Source: Guyanagaster necrorhizus (lineage: Eukaryota > Basidiomycota > Agaricomycetes > Agaricales > Physalacriaceae). From it: a stretch of 64,000 nucleotides of DNA. Under the pieces are notes generated by a model. It did no database searches. It was given only the letters and a program-made list of their open reading frames with translations, and was not told the origin of the DNA. Every line of letters begins with the position of its first letter. The stretch's first letter is position 1. The position numbers and the translations under genes are program-made. The stretch covers positions 1-64,000 of the forward strand of contig NW_025064932.1 in the NCBI RefSeq assembly GCF_019112545.1, given 5' to 3'. Below are positions 11,841 through 22,392 of this stretch, piece after piece.

Positions 11841-12829
11841 CGATGTCAATCTTCTGCGAATATTAGAATGAGAAAAAAAGATGAGAGACAGGGGACGCAC
11901 TGGAATAACGGAAGGTCCCAATCACGGTCTCATGCTCTATACATTCTCGACCGAGCGAACCGGAATCGCGAGGCGATGCACATCAAAACATTGACCTGGG
12001 GGCGCCGCTCGCTCTGTCTTCCATATAACTCGGTGAGCAGGTATCCGGTCCTGGTAAAGCAGATACGGTGACATATTTCTTCAAAGATTCGTAGCAACCC
12101 ACCAACGTCGCCATGCACGTCGTTTATCGGTCACGAAAATTTAAGAAGCCGAGAATGATTGAGTAGAAACAGAGTCATCCGGGGTTCCATGGAGGGGCAA
12201 AAGACCGTGCTACGACAATCAGCTGTTGAAGGAGACGTGTAGAAGAACAGATACGCACGGGAAATTTCCATGCGAAAATATAGCCAACACCTATCCATTG
12301 TCCAGATCTAGAACCGACGACATGAACGTCCACAAAACGACTGGACCAACGCATACGCTATCTCCAGATGTTCACCGCCGCCATCTGGGATGAGGTGAAT
12401 CCGCGTATGACTGGCGTAGACCAGAGAATTCACAACCAAAAACAGGTTTGGGGCCGCTGGGCGCCAAGGTACTGAAGCTAGGCCGAGCCAGGAATGAGGA
12501 AGAGCTGTGGAAGCACGACTAGCCCCCTAGTTGTGGCTCTTCATCGACATGTTCTCGGAACCAAGTTGGCTAAAAGCAGAGCCTCGTTGCTATACCATCG
12601 CGTAACGTGTTATATTGCGACGCTCTCATCGCAGCCACGGAGGTACCCTTGTCGATCTCCAAAGGTCCCGTCGCAGAAAAAAGGACGCCATAATCTCGAA
12701 TGAATGCTCAGATGTCGCTGAAGATAGACTGCCGACATTTTTAATGATGAATCACTGGAAAAGAAAGTCAGCGTCGAGAAAAAGCCATGAAATATAGCTC
12801 ACCAAGTTGAAGAAACTCCATGCTAGAAT
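11841..12829. other. Intergenic DNA, right arm
   Basis: Mirror of 630-1,618. Only short unassigned frames. Confidence 0.5.
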
Positions 12830-14019
12830 CCTCTGTTGTCGCCGATGACAAGCTGGACCGGTATCTCAACGAGCACTGGCAACAACCACGATGTGAAGAA
12901 GGTCCACGGCAGAGCATTGTGGAGACATGACGGTGGAAGGAAGGAAGGAACATGGTCTTGTTTGTTGACGTCGTCGGTCCAAACAACTGTTCGTCATTGA
13001 CCACGACCACGACCGCCTCTTTTCGCGTATCTTGGACGACGGCTCGCTCAAGCGCCTTCCTTTCACGTCCGTCAACTGTTTATCTCACCGCTAGCGTTCA
13101 CCACACCAATCGCTTACCCGCCCAATGCACTACTGTTCTCATTTCCTTCCGGCGGCCGGGATTTCATGTTCAAGTTGACGGTACATCTATGTTCTACCCT
13201 TTTACAGGGGGGACGACGGAGATGAAGGAATCAATGAGTGAGCCTGTCTGTACACCATTGCTGTTATTCTAATGGACAGTATTACAGCGTTCACCCTATT
13301 CACTCACGTTAATGGCTCTTCTTTTTGGGCTGTCGTCAACGGCATCGACGCCTAACCTTCATATTCGTTACGCTGTTGCGTATCAGACGCCGTGTTGATA
13401 AGAGAGTACTTGGTACAAGACCTCGGCGAACCAAAATTCAACTCCCTCTCGGTGCGCCACTCCCGAGGGGGGATCCGCCTTGTTGGGAGCTCGTATGCTC
13501 GGATGATGGAAGAGTGTATGTATTTCATGGTATTCTCGTGTGAAGACTCATTTATGCTTACAGGGAGTACCCGTTGATCTTGCGCCGTTGTTCGGTGACC
13601 CTACGCTGGTGACAGATCCTATGAGGAACAACAACTTCACCTCCCACGAAGACGATGAAAGTAGCACTGACCAGACTAGGTGTCCCTTTGCCGCCCATAC
13701 CAGGAAGACACAACCCCGAGGGGATTTCACGCCGGAGGACACAGCGCATCACATCATTCGCGCTGGTATCCCGTACGGACCCGAAGGTCAGACCTTTTTC
13801 AAGTCAAAATCAGATGGCTTATAAATATATCCAGTGACCGATGATGAAGCGGTATCAAACACGACAAGCGCTTCCTTGGAACGTGGTCTTGCCTTTCGTT
13901 GCTCGAAATGTTTTCGTCCGTACAAGCGTCGACTAATTGATGTTACGACAGTCACATATCAATCCAACATAGGTCAGGGCTTCCGATTTTTGCGGCAGCT
14001 TTGGGTCAACAATGCAAAG
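12830..14019 (+). pseudogene. DyP-type haem peroxidase, decayed
   Basis: Dye-decolourising peroxidases oxidise dyes, lignin-like phenolics and other substrates with H2O2. The core is clear. The exon 13,561-13,783 reads VPVDLAPL, then TDQTRCPFAAHTRKTQPR with the proximal haem-ligand His (13,696-13,698), then IIRAGIPYGPE with the conserved distal Arg (about 13,759). It splices to VTDDEAVSNTT...LERGLAF and then LTYQSNIGQGFRFLRQLWVNN. The exon before reads LLGARMLG-stop-WKS, where the family has LGARMVGRWKS: TGA at 13,504-13,506 replaces an Arg codon. The N-terminal half (12,960-13,330) has only scattered traces and several frame breaks. The C-terminal end after 14,019 is not recognisable. The 5' part lies inside the inverted repeat and the core outside it. 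Probably dead. Confidence 0.75.
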
Positions 14020-16440
14020 TAGGCATTCTGATTTCTTGTCTGGGTCCTGACCTGAGTATTTTGTATCTTCTTCCAGGCCGGAACCGGTTTTCCTTGTCGA
14101 CATCAGCTTCAGCCTCGGTATGTGGGACCAAAATTGCTCCAAGACAACGTATCACGTTCCGGCGAGCGAGATTGCAGGAGATATGGGCTGTAGTCGCGTC
14201 GAAGGATTGTTTCGTTACACGCAAGAATAAGGAGTAGGTTTTTGGTAAGGTGTTCATCGTTCAATCAATCCGCGCGCTAAGAGCCTTTCTTCTTCCAGGC
14301 CCTATCTTTCTTTCTCCTTGCGACATGTGTCTGCTTCACGAATACGGCGAGTCCACGCCAATATTTTGAGGCGATTTTTGGATCCTTTCGGTGCCCATGG
14401 GTACGAGACAGTAAGGCACATGGACGGTGTTGGGTGGTGGAAGGATTTGAAGGAGAGGATAAATCCACCCATGAAGGGCCCTAAATCATATTCGGATTTC
14501 GGGTTCAAATGCCATCTTCCGTATCCCACCGCGGGCTTCATTGACTCCCAGCAGGGCAGGTCAAACTTTGCGCCGACACGATGTACCGTGTTAAGATGCA
14601 TGGAACGATGGAGCTGGTATGTCGCCAGCTGTCGTGGAGAAGGAGCTGGCATTGACGCACGATGCGGGGAGGTTGATCATCGTATCCTCGATCACGTTCC
14701 ACTTCATCTATACATCCACCAACACCCTGAGCTCTTTGCGACTCCTCTACCCATAAGAGCACCACATCCTTCCGGAGAAGCTCGGTGGTATAACTAGCGA
14801 GTATTTCGGCTGGGATCACAACCGGGGGAGGAGGTGCTTGCATGATGTGTGGCTAGGTGCCCGAGAGATGTTGATCGGGTCCGAGGTATGTTGTCAAGTC
14901 TGTGCATCGACGTCTTTTGCTGACCACATTGCGCGCAGGATTGTCTAGAGAATGAATTGCGCCCACAAGATGTATGGATGTTAAAATTTCCATCCTTTTT
15001 AGTCTCGTGTACTGAAGCTTGATTATCCAGTTAATGCTGTTTATATCCTTTTGCGGTCGTTCCCCTGTGCGGAAGGGTGGTGCTACAAAGTATGTCGCCA
15101 AATCCTTGTGTTAACGTGTTGGGCTAACCGTTCTTCCAGTCTATGAACTTTGATTTGCGTCATGCACCCTAGCAATGTCCTTGGTACATTTTTGTCTTTC
15201 AAATCACTTTTTTCATTGAAACTGGTTTAGGATCAATCACTCCTGAGGAATAATCGAGCTTCAAGATGCGGAAGGCCGGACTCGACGCCGTCGACCCGGC
15301 ACCGTTCCCTTTGACGCGTTGCAGCTAAAATAGCCACCTTGGATAATGTCCTCGGTGTGGTGTTTGACGTCGAGTCGTGTCCCGAGAGGGATTTCGATGG
15401 TCTTTGCATATGGTGCGCCATTTCCTTCTGGTTCTTCTGGCGCTGATGTCCTTCTATTCCAGCGCGTCGTCGTTTGAAGGTAAGTCCATAGGGTTAGGTT
15501 TACTTACATAGTTTTCACGAGCCTTCGAGGCTCACGCCATTTTTTGGGCATGGCGGACTTACAACGGCAAGCCTTGGTTTCCCATTGGATCTCTTTCAAT
15601 GGGAGACTACGTTTGTCTGTAGCATGAACAGGAAAAGGACCCTCCCGTTCGAGCAGCAGAGACAGGTCGAGGAGATCACGACCCACGAGCTCTGATTGTT
15701 GGTGGACTAACGTATTTTTTGGGGGGAGGCACGGAAATTTCCTCGAACCGACTTTTTCTTCTTTGATTTTATGGCTGTTTAATTCTTACTTTTCCTGCCC
15801 TAGCAGTGTCAATATACTTAATTATCCCAACCGTCGTCGAGAAAGTTCACTCTTCGTCGTCATCAAGACTATCTTTGATGGCAACCAGGAGCAAGACTCA
15901 TCGATTCGGACACGCCCAATTATCTCACCACTCTGATCATTGCCGATAATCTAGGCGATCAGTTCTATTCTAAACTACAGTACTCATGATTCTGCCGCCT
16001 CCGGATATCTTGGGAATCGCCTCTGGGTACAGTCGTTTGCGGGAACATCTGAACGATTTGAGGCAACTCCATTGGCGAGCTACATCGCGTTCAAGACGGA
16101 GCCCTCCCTGGATCAGAGGAAGGTCCCGAACATAAGGCTTGCCGTCGTTGATGGAATAAGCAAGCCCGTCATGGAAGGGTTTACACAGTTGCCCTTAACG
16201 GGATTCCTGAGTGTCTATCTTGTGACGAGAGCGGCTGACTTGATATGTGTTGATAGCACCGGCCCTATCCTTCATCCGAGATTTGCTGCTCACCACCAGC
16301 ACAAGGCGCCTAATCCTTTGGGTACAGCCTCGATACAACCACACCTTAGTACCACACCCCATCGACGTCCTGAACTCCCAATAGTATGTATAGTTGTGTT
16401 ATTTCTAATATTCCATGCTCTTATTCTGGCTATGACTAGG
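14020..16440. other. Region without an identifiable gene
   Basis: CpG-rich host-type DNA with overlapping open frames of 60-160 codons on both strands (for example 14,318-14,797 plus and 14,302-14,652 minus). None shows a family motif, and none can be extended by splicing with confidence. Around 15,900-16,440 several frames look protein-like (for example GYLGNRLWVQSFAGTSERF, and ILWVQPRYNHTLVPHPIDVL with an ambiguous frame). A decayed gene may lie here, but I cannot name it. Confidence 0.35.
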
Positions 16441-16529
16441 AATACTCAAAATGGATCAGGCCAAATGGTGGGATCATTATGAAAATGACATTTTTCCACA
16501 TGCACGCAACAACGAAGAATGAGTAAGTG

Positions 16530-17330
16530 TGTGAAACATGAAGAGAAGGGCACTAAATAATGTACACCCACCTCAAGTATTACCGTTTCGCCGAGGTCAC
16601 ACACTCTCCTACTGGGACAGGCCAACATGCATCCACTCCAGTGCCAAGGCAATGGTCCTTCACCGGCAAGAAGCCTATCATATCATCCGCTCTCGCCGAC
16701 ACTCTGCGCCGACCTCGGCATTCAGGGACTCTTGAAGAAGCTCAACACCACCCTTAGCACATTGCACGATCTGCGCACGAAAGGGGTACACTCCGTTCTC
16801 GAAGACTGAAAGGCTATGACTTGGCACTGCATACGCCCGTCTCCGCCCATTTTGGTACAAGGGCTTGACTGCTATGGTAAATGATTTACCTAATCGTGAA
16901 GTGTGGTATGAAAAGATGCTACAAGATGTACTTTTCAGAGACAGAATCATTGACATGCATGTGCCCCCTTGGTGCATTTGGGATCTGTATAGTAATTGGG
17001 TGGTGTCGTGGTGGGTTGTCCGACAATGGCCATGGGAAATATCAGATTCGTGGATGAATGAAGAAGATCATCGTAAGGATGTGTCAACCCCTATCAATGG
17101 ATATCAATGGCCTGTACCCATCCCCAAAGACACCACCCTAGATCATGTTCGGATCGAGATGCTCAATCTGGGAGCAGAGTATGTCTAGTTGGATGTGCTC
17201 TGCCTGAGACAGAAAGGTGGGCTGATGGAGGATCTGCGTAAGAAAAGCAGAACGTAGCGCTGGACCAAGACAGAAATGGAGACCTATTTGTCATCAACAG
17301 CACGCTATTGGCATTCGCAAAGATAGATGA
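16530..17330 (+). pseudogene. HET-like (heterokaryon incompatibility) protein, decayed
   Basis: The order of motifs matches a large agaric family annotated as heterokaryon-incompatibility-like proteins. FTGKKPIISSALADT comes first (16,6xx), then GIQGLLKKLNTTLSTL, then AYARLRPFWYKGL. The open part at 16,865-17,188 has PPWCIWDLYSN, STPINGYQWPVPIPKD and RIEMLNLGAEYV. A TAG at 17,186-17,188 falls where the family has a Trp codon, and the frame continues after it with LDVLCLRQKGG. Another stop (TGA near 16,807) and frame shifts separate the earlier blocks. In intact relatives the domain is thought to act in non-self recognition or cell death. This copy is disabled by transitions and small indels. 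Confidence 0.65.
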
Positions 17331-17379
17331 ACAGGTACGCCTACCACCTTTTCAATGGATGTTGAACTTTGACAGTGAT

Positions 17380-17660
17380 GGCAAAAGAGAACGCGGGATT
17401 TGTTTGTTGCCGCCGTGGGCCAAACAACTCTTCTTCATCGACCACGACGACCTCAACCCTTTTCGCGTATGCTTCTCTTAGGACGACACCTTATTGTATT
17501 CGTCATCTCTCCTTCACTGGCGAAATAAAGGTCTGTCAGACTAGCTTTCACCGCTTCGTCAGTCCGACGACTCGCACGTTTCAATTGGGTTATTATTCAA
17601 GTCTACCTTGTGGATATAAAATATATCCTGTCCTTTGTCTGTCGAGGTTCATGCTGAGGT
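17380..17660 (+). pseudogene. Fragment related to the DyP relic N-terminus
   Basis: Bases 17,390-17,475 align with 12,958-13,030 of the DyP relic at roughly 80 percent identity by eye. Both read KQLFxIDHD in one frame. This frame stops soon after, at a TAG. The DyP label depends on the right-arm gene. What is directly seen is a dispersed paralogous fragment. Confidence 0.3.
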
Positions 17661-18090
17661 AAGGTGACTGGCACTTCCATGTCCTCCAGTCTGGCGTCGG
17701 CAACAATGCTAGCCCTGTTTTCTTGGTAAACCAGACGAATCAGGGACGCCGTTGCATCCGCAGAATATATAGGGCGATATATCTTTCATGCAGAATTCGG
17801 TGCGTCTTGCTCGTAACTGTGTTTCAAGCTGATCTCACCAATCACAGGTACTTGAGATTCATCTCGAGCTTCTGTAGCGACCTCAGTCATGTTCGTACGC
17901 CGGAATGTCGACCACTTGTGCTGACTTCAGCAAATTGGTCATGGCCCATAAAAAAACCATATAAATTATGTCTGACGCAAGTATATTGTCCAACCTGCCT
18001 TCTTCGTGTCCCTGGCCAAGAGTATCCTTTCGTTTCGATGGTCGCTAGGTCTCGCGAGAAAATGATTACGCCTTACTGAGAAGACATGCT
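17661..18090. other. Unassigned stretch
   Basis: One open frame of 118 codons (17,723-18,079, plus strand) shows no recognised motif and is rich in cysteine, arginine and tyrosine. It is probably not a gene in this form. Confidence 0.3.
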
Positions 18091-18970
18091 CTAAGTTATG
18101 GTACACAACGTCGCGACCGTGACAGACAAGGCACTTGACTGTTGAGAACTGCCGACGTTCAAGGTTGAGCCCCTGGGATACCGCACCTCACCCTCCTTAC
18201 CCGCCCAGTCGAAATCTATGAGCATCACCTTCGAGTCGCGAGTAGTAAAAGATAACATTAGGCCGACGCAAGTCTCCAACCCTTGGCAATGAAGTCGTGC
18301 GACTGTTGCCCTGATCTGACTATACGCATCAGCCGGCCAGGCATCCAGAGGAGTCGAATGGGCGTTGCTTCCCCCGTCGAGGATGTATTCCCATGACGAG
18401 CATGCGCAAGGGGCCCACATACCATCCACCGCATTTACTACTGGCGCCACCCCCCGCAGCACTTTCGACGCCATTGAAGAGGCCGCAAAAGAGCAGCTTG
18501 GGGTGTGCAACGAGACACGTATGGGCATCAACATCATAGCGGTCAACGAACTTGACAATAAGCTTCCGCGGGTTGGAGTCCCGACTCGGACATGGTCTGC
18601 GCAAAGAAGATAACATTGGGTAGAACCACTCCCGAAGATACTCGAACTCGGTTCTGGTCTGGGAGTCGTGTTATCGGGGTAGGGGAAGTACCGGGGGGTG
18701 GGGTTGGTCGGGAATCAGCTCGAGGTCCGTTCGGGTTACGATATCGTCGTAGAAAGAGTCGAGCGTTCGATGAAGAGTGGCGGAGGGACATGGAGATCCG
18801 TGGGAGGCGATACAAGTGGAGCATCTTCTCAGGTCGTGGCTTCGCCAACCCACATGAGGTCGGTGAGTCGCTGGACGATGAATCGACCGATCCAGACAAC
18901 AACAAGGACAGAAAGATAAGGGTCACCGCCAGCGAGAATAAAGGTCGGACAGGAGCATTTGTCCCGAATG
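18091..18970 (-). pseudogene. Fungal kinase-like protein, fragmented
   Basis: Read on the minus strand, family-typical blocks occur in order but in changing frames. GRFIVQRLTDLMWVG comes first (about 18,880), then LIVKFVDRYDVDAH (about 18,550), then YVGPLRML (about 18,410), then ARLHCQG (about 18,280), then KVMLIDFDWAGKEGEVRYP (about 18,210). The last is the DFD/DWxG equivalent of the metal-binding loop in the protein-kinase-like proteins abundant in mushrooms. The HGD-type catalytic loop is not visible, and stops and frameshifts interrupt the gene. It was probably of unknown cellular role even when intact. It runs away from the carrier relic that starts at 19,044 on the other strand. Confidence 0.55.
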
Positions 18971-19043
18971 TATGACAGCGTACAAGTTGGCGCTCGCCGG
19001 CTCAATGGGTGTGGACCTTAAAATTATTCGTTGACAGTCGCAG

Positions 19044-19926
19044 ACACCTTACGTCGTTCTAGCTGGTGGTCTTGCTGGTTTCGTTGGAAATCCTGGAGGT
19101 ACGTGTTACACGTCATGTCCCGAGGTGCACGCGTCTTTATCCTGTTTTTAGAGATCGTCATGGTGCGTCTCCGGGGAGATTTCGCGAAACCATCGGCGAA
19201 GAGATTCAACTACAAGCACGGTATCCATGCACTGTTTAGGGTAAAACTGCTCGTAATCTCTCGTCCACGATCAACTTATCGGATTCTGTTAGATGGTCCG
19301 TGAAGAGGGTGTTTCCTTTCTTGCTCGTGGAGTGGGACCCAACATGTTTCATTCCGTTCTGATGAACGCCAGTCAGCTTGTTTCGTACGGGTAAATTTTT
19401 GCTCACGCCACACAGTCTTTAAACATGTCATCGGATATGATTTCTTCAAGGCTGAGCTCTTGAAGACATCGTATTTCCACGACAACATTCTTTGCCATTT
19501 CACGGCGAGCTTTGCTGCTGTTCGTAGACCTTTACTTTGTGCGTTCCGTGTGCTAAAACTATATAGGGTACCGTCGCGACGATCGTCTGCTCTCCCGCTG
19601 ACATATTAAAGGCTTATACTCTTGTCGATTCGCGCAACCGGCCCTGACAGGACACATTGTTAGAGTCGCATCATGAACGCATCAGGATCAGGATCGAATA
19701 TAAGCCTTTCGATCTTCTTGTTCTGGCTAATCTGATTTTTTGTGTTTAGTTTGCTCTTGGTGTCATCAAGGCTTCCTTGAAGAATGAGGGTCCAATGTTC
19801 ATGTTCAAGGGCTGGTTGCCAGCTTGGACTCGTCTGCAACCGACAACGGTCCTCATCTTCTTAACATTGGAACAGTTGAAGGACGGGGTTGATTTCTCGA
19901 GAGGCAAGGGGTACACTTTCTTGTGA
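19044..19926 (+). pseudogene. Mitochondrial dicarboxylate carrier (SLC25 family), 5'-truncated
   Basis: Only the second and third of the three carrier repeats are present. The visible protein starts at TPYVVLAGGLAGFVGNPGEI (the NPxD/E carrier signature followed by VMVRLRGDF). It continues through NYKHGIHALFRMVREEGVSF, NMFHSVLMNASQLVSY, CSPADILK with SRIMNASG, and ends with WLPAWTRLQPTTVLIFLTLEQLKD and TGA at 19,924. Several short introns fit, but one donor reads GC (after 19,611). Another, after SGSN near 19,697, reads ATAAGC where GTAAGC is expected. Upstream DNA is the kinase-like relic, so the first carrier repeat is missing. An intact relative would exchange malate/succinate and phosphate across the inner mitochondrial membrane. 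Confidence 0.7.
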
Positions 19927-20148
19927 GGTTCGATAGAAGATGTGGAGCGTGCTACTAATGTTAGCGACGTATACCAGAGTGGACATGAATCTTGTGGATT
20001 CTTATCAATCAAATGTCAAACTCTCGGATGTCTAGAGTGCACTTTATCACATGAAACTTTTGTCTCATAAGTAAATTAGGAATTAAAAGTCTCGGTCATG
20101 GTATTTATAAAGAGAGAGACCTCAAAGTCCCTGCCTTGAACTTTGTCC

Positions 20149-21335
20149 ATGACCACCATGAGTACCTCACAATCTACCCTACAACCTACAGTTTTGACAC
20201 TTAGATTACTGCCAGAACTCATGGATCAAATAGTTGACACTCTTTCTGATGATGTCCACTCTCTTAGGGCTTGCACATTGTCCTCTTGCCAACTCTTTCA
20301 CTGCAACCACTATCAACTATTCTGCACCATACACTTTGATTTACTCCCACCTTTGTCATTCAATTGCTGTGCAACTTTCTCAGAAAAGTGCCAAAATGTG
20401 GCACCACTTGTAAGGAGTCTTACCTTGAGTGAAAGTGCTCTTCAGTTCATAGACCTCTCTTGTAGATGGGTCATCTATGAACCACAGCTGCCTATTGTCT
20501 TTAGAATGATAAAGAACTTGATGTCCTTGTATCTTGTCAAGATAGAACTAGTCAGCATTAATATCATCTGGCCTGAAGTTGAGGAATTGGAAATGATGTA
20601 ATGTTCTGTGATGAATCTTCATCTTCCTTAGCAGATTCCACAAACTAAAGAAGCTAGTGCTATGCAACATAGAAATTGCTGAACAGACATCTTCATCATC
20701 TGAAGTTTCTCTTGACCTTGAAGAATTAGTGATTACCTCAGCCCAGAAGGCTCTTGGATATGTATACCATCAGGTGCCTCCTTCTGCTTCTCCTCATGCC
20801 ACCTCATATTTGATGGCTTACCTATCCACTTTACAAGGTAGAGCAGAACATCTGACAATATAATATGATTCCTTATATACACCTTGATGAGTTATTTCTT
20901 ATAGGAGCCTTCCAGCAAAGAATACCTGTTTTAGATATCCAAAATGTTACTAGGCTTCATTTGCTTGTGACCTCCCACTGGTGCAGGGATGTAGTGGCTG
21001 CATGCAAAGCATGTGATGAGCTAACAGATTGGCTTGTACACCTGCTACATAAAGCCCAAGGTGGATGCTTAAAGGAGCTCAAATTAGAGTACTATCTGAT
21101 TGGCACATCTGGGAGTCCAGACAAGTGGGCAGAGCTTGATAGAATTCTATTAAAGATGGAACTGAGCAAGATTGACATCATGTTCAATATATCTCTGAAG
21201 CAGTGGCAGAGAGAAGAAGGAGAGAAATCTGAGTGGCCATTTTGGAAAGAGGAATTGATGATCAAAAATACTGTGTACTTTGAACAAGTTAAAAGGCACA
21301 GGTGGTTGACAGTCTCCAGAGGATACTGGAGTTAA
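20149..21335 (+). CDS. F-box-like protein, intact three-exon gene
   Basis: Exons 20149-20597, 20632-20837 and 20905-21335 join in frame over GT-AG introns of 34 and 67 bp, giving 361 residues. Near the N-terminus LRLLPELMDQIVDTLSDD followed by SLRACTLSSCQLF matches the F-box-like start seen throughout agaric proteins, and the rest is a divergent leucine-rich region. Splicing removes two apparent stops at 20,861 and in the first intron, so three separate open frames become one gene. Such proteins are predicted SCF ubiquitin-ligase adaptors, with unknown target. The start is the first ATG of the frame; a TTG two codons upstream was ignored. The gene body is almost free of CpG, unlike host DNA before 20,040, and it abuts the retroelement block. 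Confidence 0.7.
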
Positions 21336-21516
21336 GTGTGTATGTTTGCTACTATCTAAACACTGCTATTGCATTTTGGACATTGAATCAGTATACAGGA
21401 CTGTAGGAATCTGTGAGAGAATTCAAGCAATTGAATCAGTCAAAGACCTTTGATTGAAGTCTATGCCATGAGCCAGCCATTATCCTTTGTGACAAGTCTG
21501 CCATTATATTACTGAT
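21336..21516. other. Short AT-rich spacer
   Basis: No gene seen. The left limit of the DIRS-like element should lie here or slightly downstream, but I could not define it. Confidence 0.4.
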
Positions 21517-21575
21517 TTGTGCCACTCAGCTCACTCATATAAACAAGCACATCCCTATAACTCCCCTCATGTTCT

Positions 21576-21614
<39 letters not shown>

Positions 21615-21898
21615 TCATTGCAGCTTGATTGTCTTTGAGTATCAGCTTTGCTTTTCACACCAGTTCTTGATTAGTTTGATAGCCTTTGAGCATCAGCTGT
21701 CACTTTTAGACACTATTGCTTCATCAATGTACACTTGTGTTATTAACTCCAAAGGCTTTGCCACTTACCAGAAGAATGGCAAGTTCATATCTCATCATGA
21801 GATTCCTCTAGAATCTCTCAAAGCACTGGATACAAGCCTGGCCTCAACACCACCAGCTTCAGCAGCCTCACCAGAACTCTCTCTTTGCACAGCTGCCT
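21517..21898 (+). mobile_element. Probable 5' part of the DIRS-like element (first ORF)
   Basis: An open frame with a TCA/TCN run coding serine (about 21,575-21,615) and then the polar segment MYTCVINSKGFATYQKNGK, followed by a Ser/Ala/Pro-rich stretch. It is cut at 21,898 by gypsy element C. After removing C, and counting its 5-bp target duplication once, it abuts 51,067, where a DIRS-like element continues. The gag-like assignment is inference from this continuity. Right at the rejoined point a TAG appears. Confidence 0.4.
21577..21614 (+). repeat. TCA/ATC trinucleotide microsatellite
   Basis: About a dozen tandem ATC units encoding a serine run in the plus-strand frame. Confidence 0.9.
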
Positions 21899-22359
21899 TG
21901 TTAAGCTCAAGCAACATATGACCTGAACATATGATAAATGAGCACTGTATCATATTTGTACAGTCATGCCCAAGTTCACTTATATGCATTTATATGGCTT
22001 TGTGTCTCAAGACCATTACAAGAAGGCTTAAGATAGAATGGTGGATAAATAAACTTTAGCTTGAAGCTGAGGATATACAGTGAAAGCTATTCTACTTATA
22101 TACTGTCCATTCATTGAGATAAATATACTACTACTAATTGTGTCTGTCTGAGTCTTTGTGCTCTTTGTCCTTGAGCATTGCTACCATCTACAAAAGAGTT
22201 GTTGAGCATTGTCAAGAGGCATCATTGCATCAGAAGACAATGATGGACTTGGCTTGTTGTGATGACTAAGCTGGTCCCATGATCTTAAGTGCTGATCTAG
22301 GTGCCCTGACTAAGTATAAATAGGAGTTAAAGTAAAGAAAAAGTGGAGAAATTGTAATA
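21899..22359 (-). repeat. 3' LTR of element C
   Basis: 461 bp, starting tgttaagctcaagc and ending gaaattgtaata. It pairs with 50,601-51,061. The purine-rich tract read on the minus strand (AAGAAGGAGATAA, 22,360-22,372) directly abuts it. Confidence 0.9.
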
Positions 22360-22392
22360 TTATCTCCTTCTTAAGACTATTGTCCTAATAGT

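Larger units (their letters stand above)
8403..13458 (-). repeat. Right arm of large inverted repeat
   Basis: Reverse complement of positions 1-5,056. The inner junction is at 8,403. The outer end at 13,458 is only where the left copy leaves the window. The arm contains the same hydrolase, broken F-box-like gene and DyP peroxidase 5' part as the left arm. The DyP relic continues past 13,458 into sequence with no mirror image in this window. Confidence 0.95.

Noticed and set aside
1..13458. Inverted repeat as the terminal repeats of a DNA transposon or foldback element
   Set aside because: The arms contain ordinary intron-bearing host genes. There is no transposase in the loop, no terminal motif and no visible target duplication. 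The outer ends are not both in view, so this is not fully excluded.
16865..17188. A stand-alone 107-residue protein gene
   Set aside because: The family's sequence continues in the same frame directly after the TAG and in other frames upstream, so this is part of a HET-like pseudogene.
20657..21335. Three separate small proteins at 20,143-20,601, 20,657-20,863 and 20,865-21,335
   Set aside because: Two GT-AG introns join them in one frame as a single F-box-like protein, which explains both apparent stops and the frame change.
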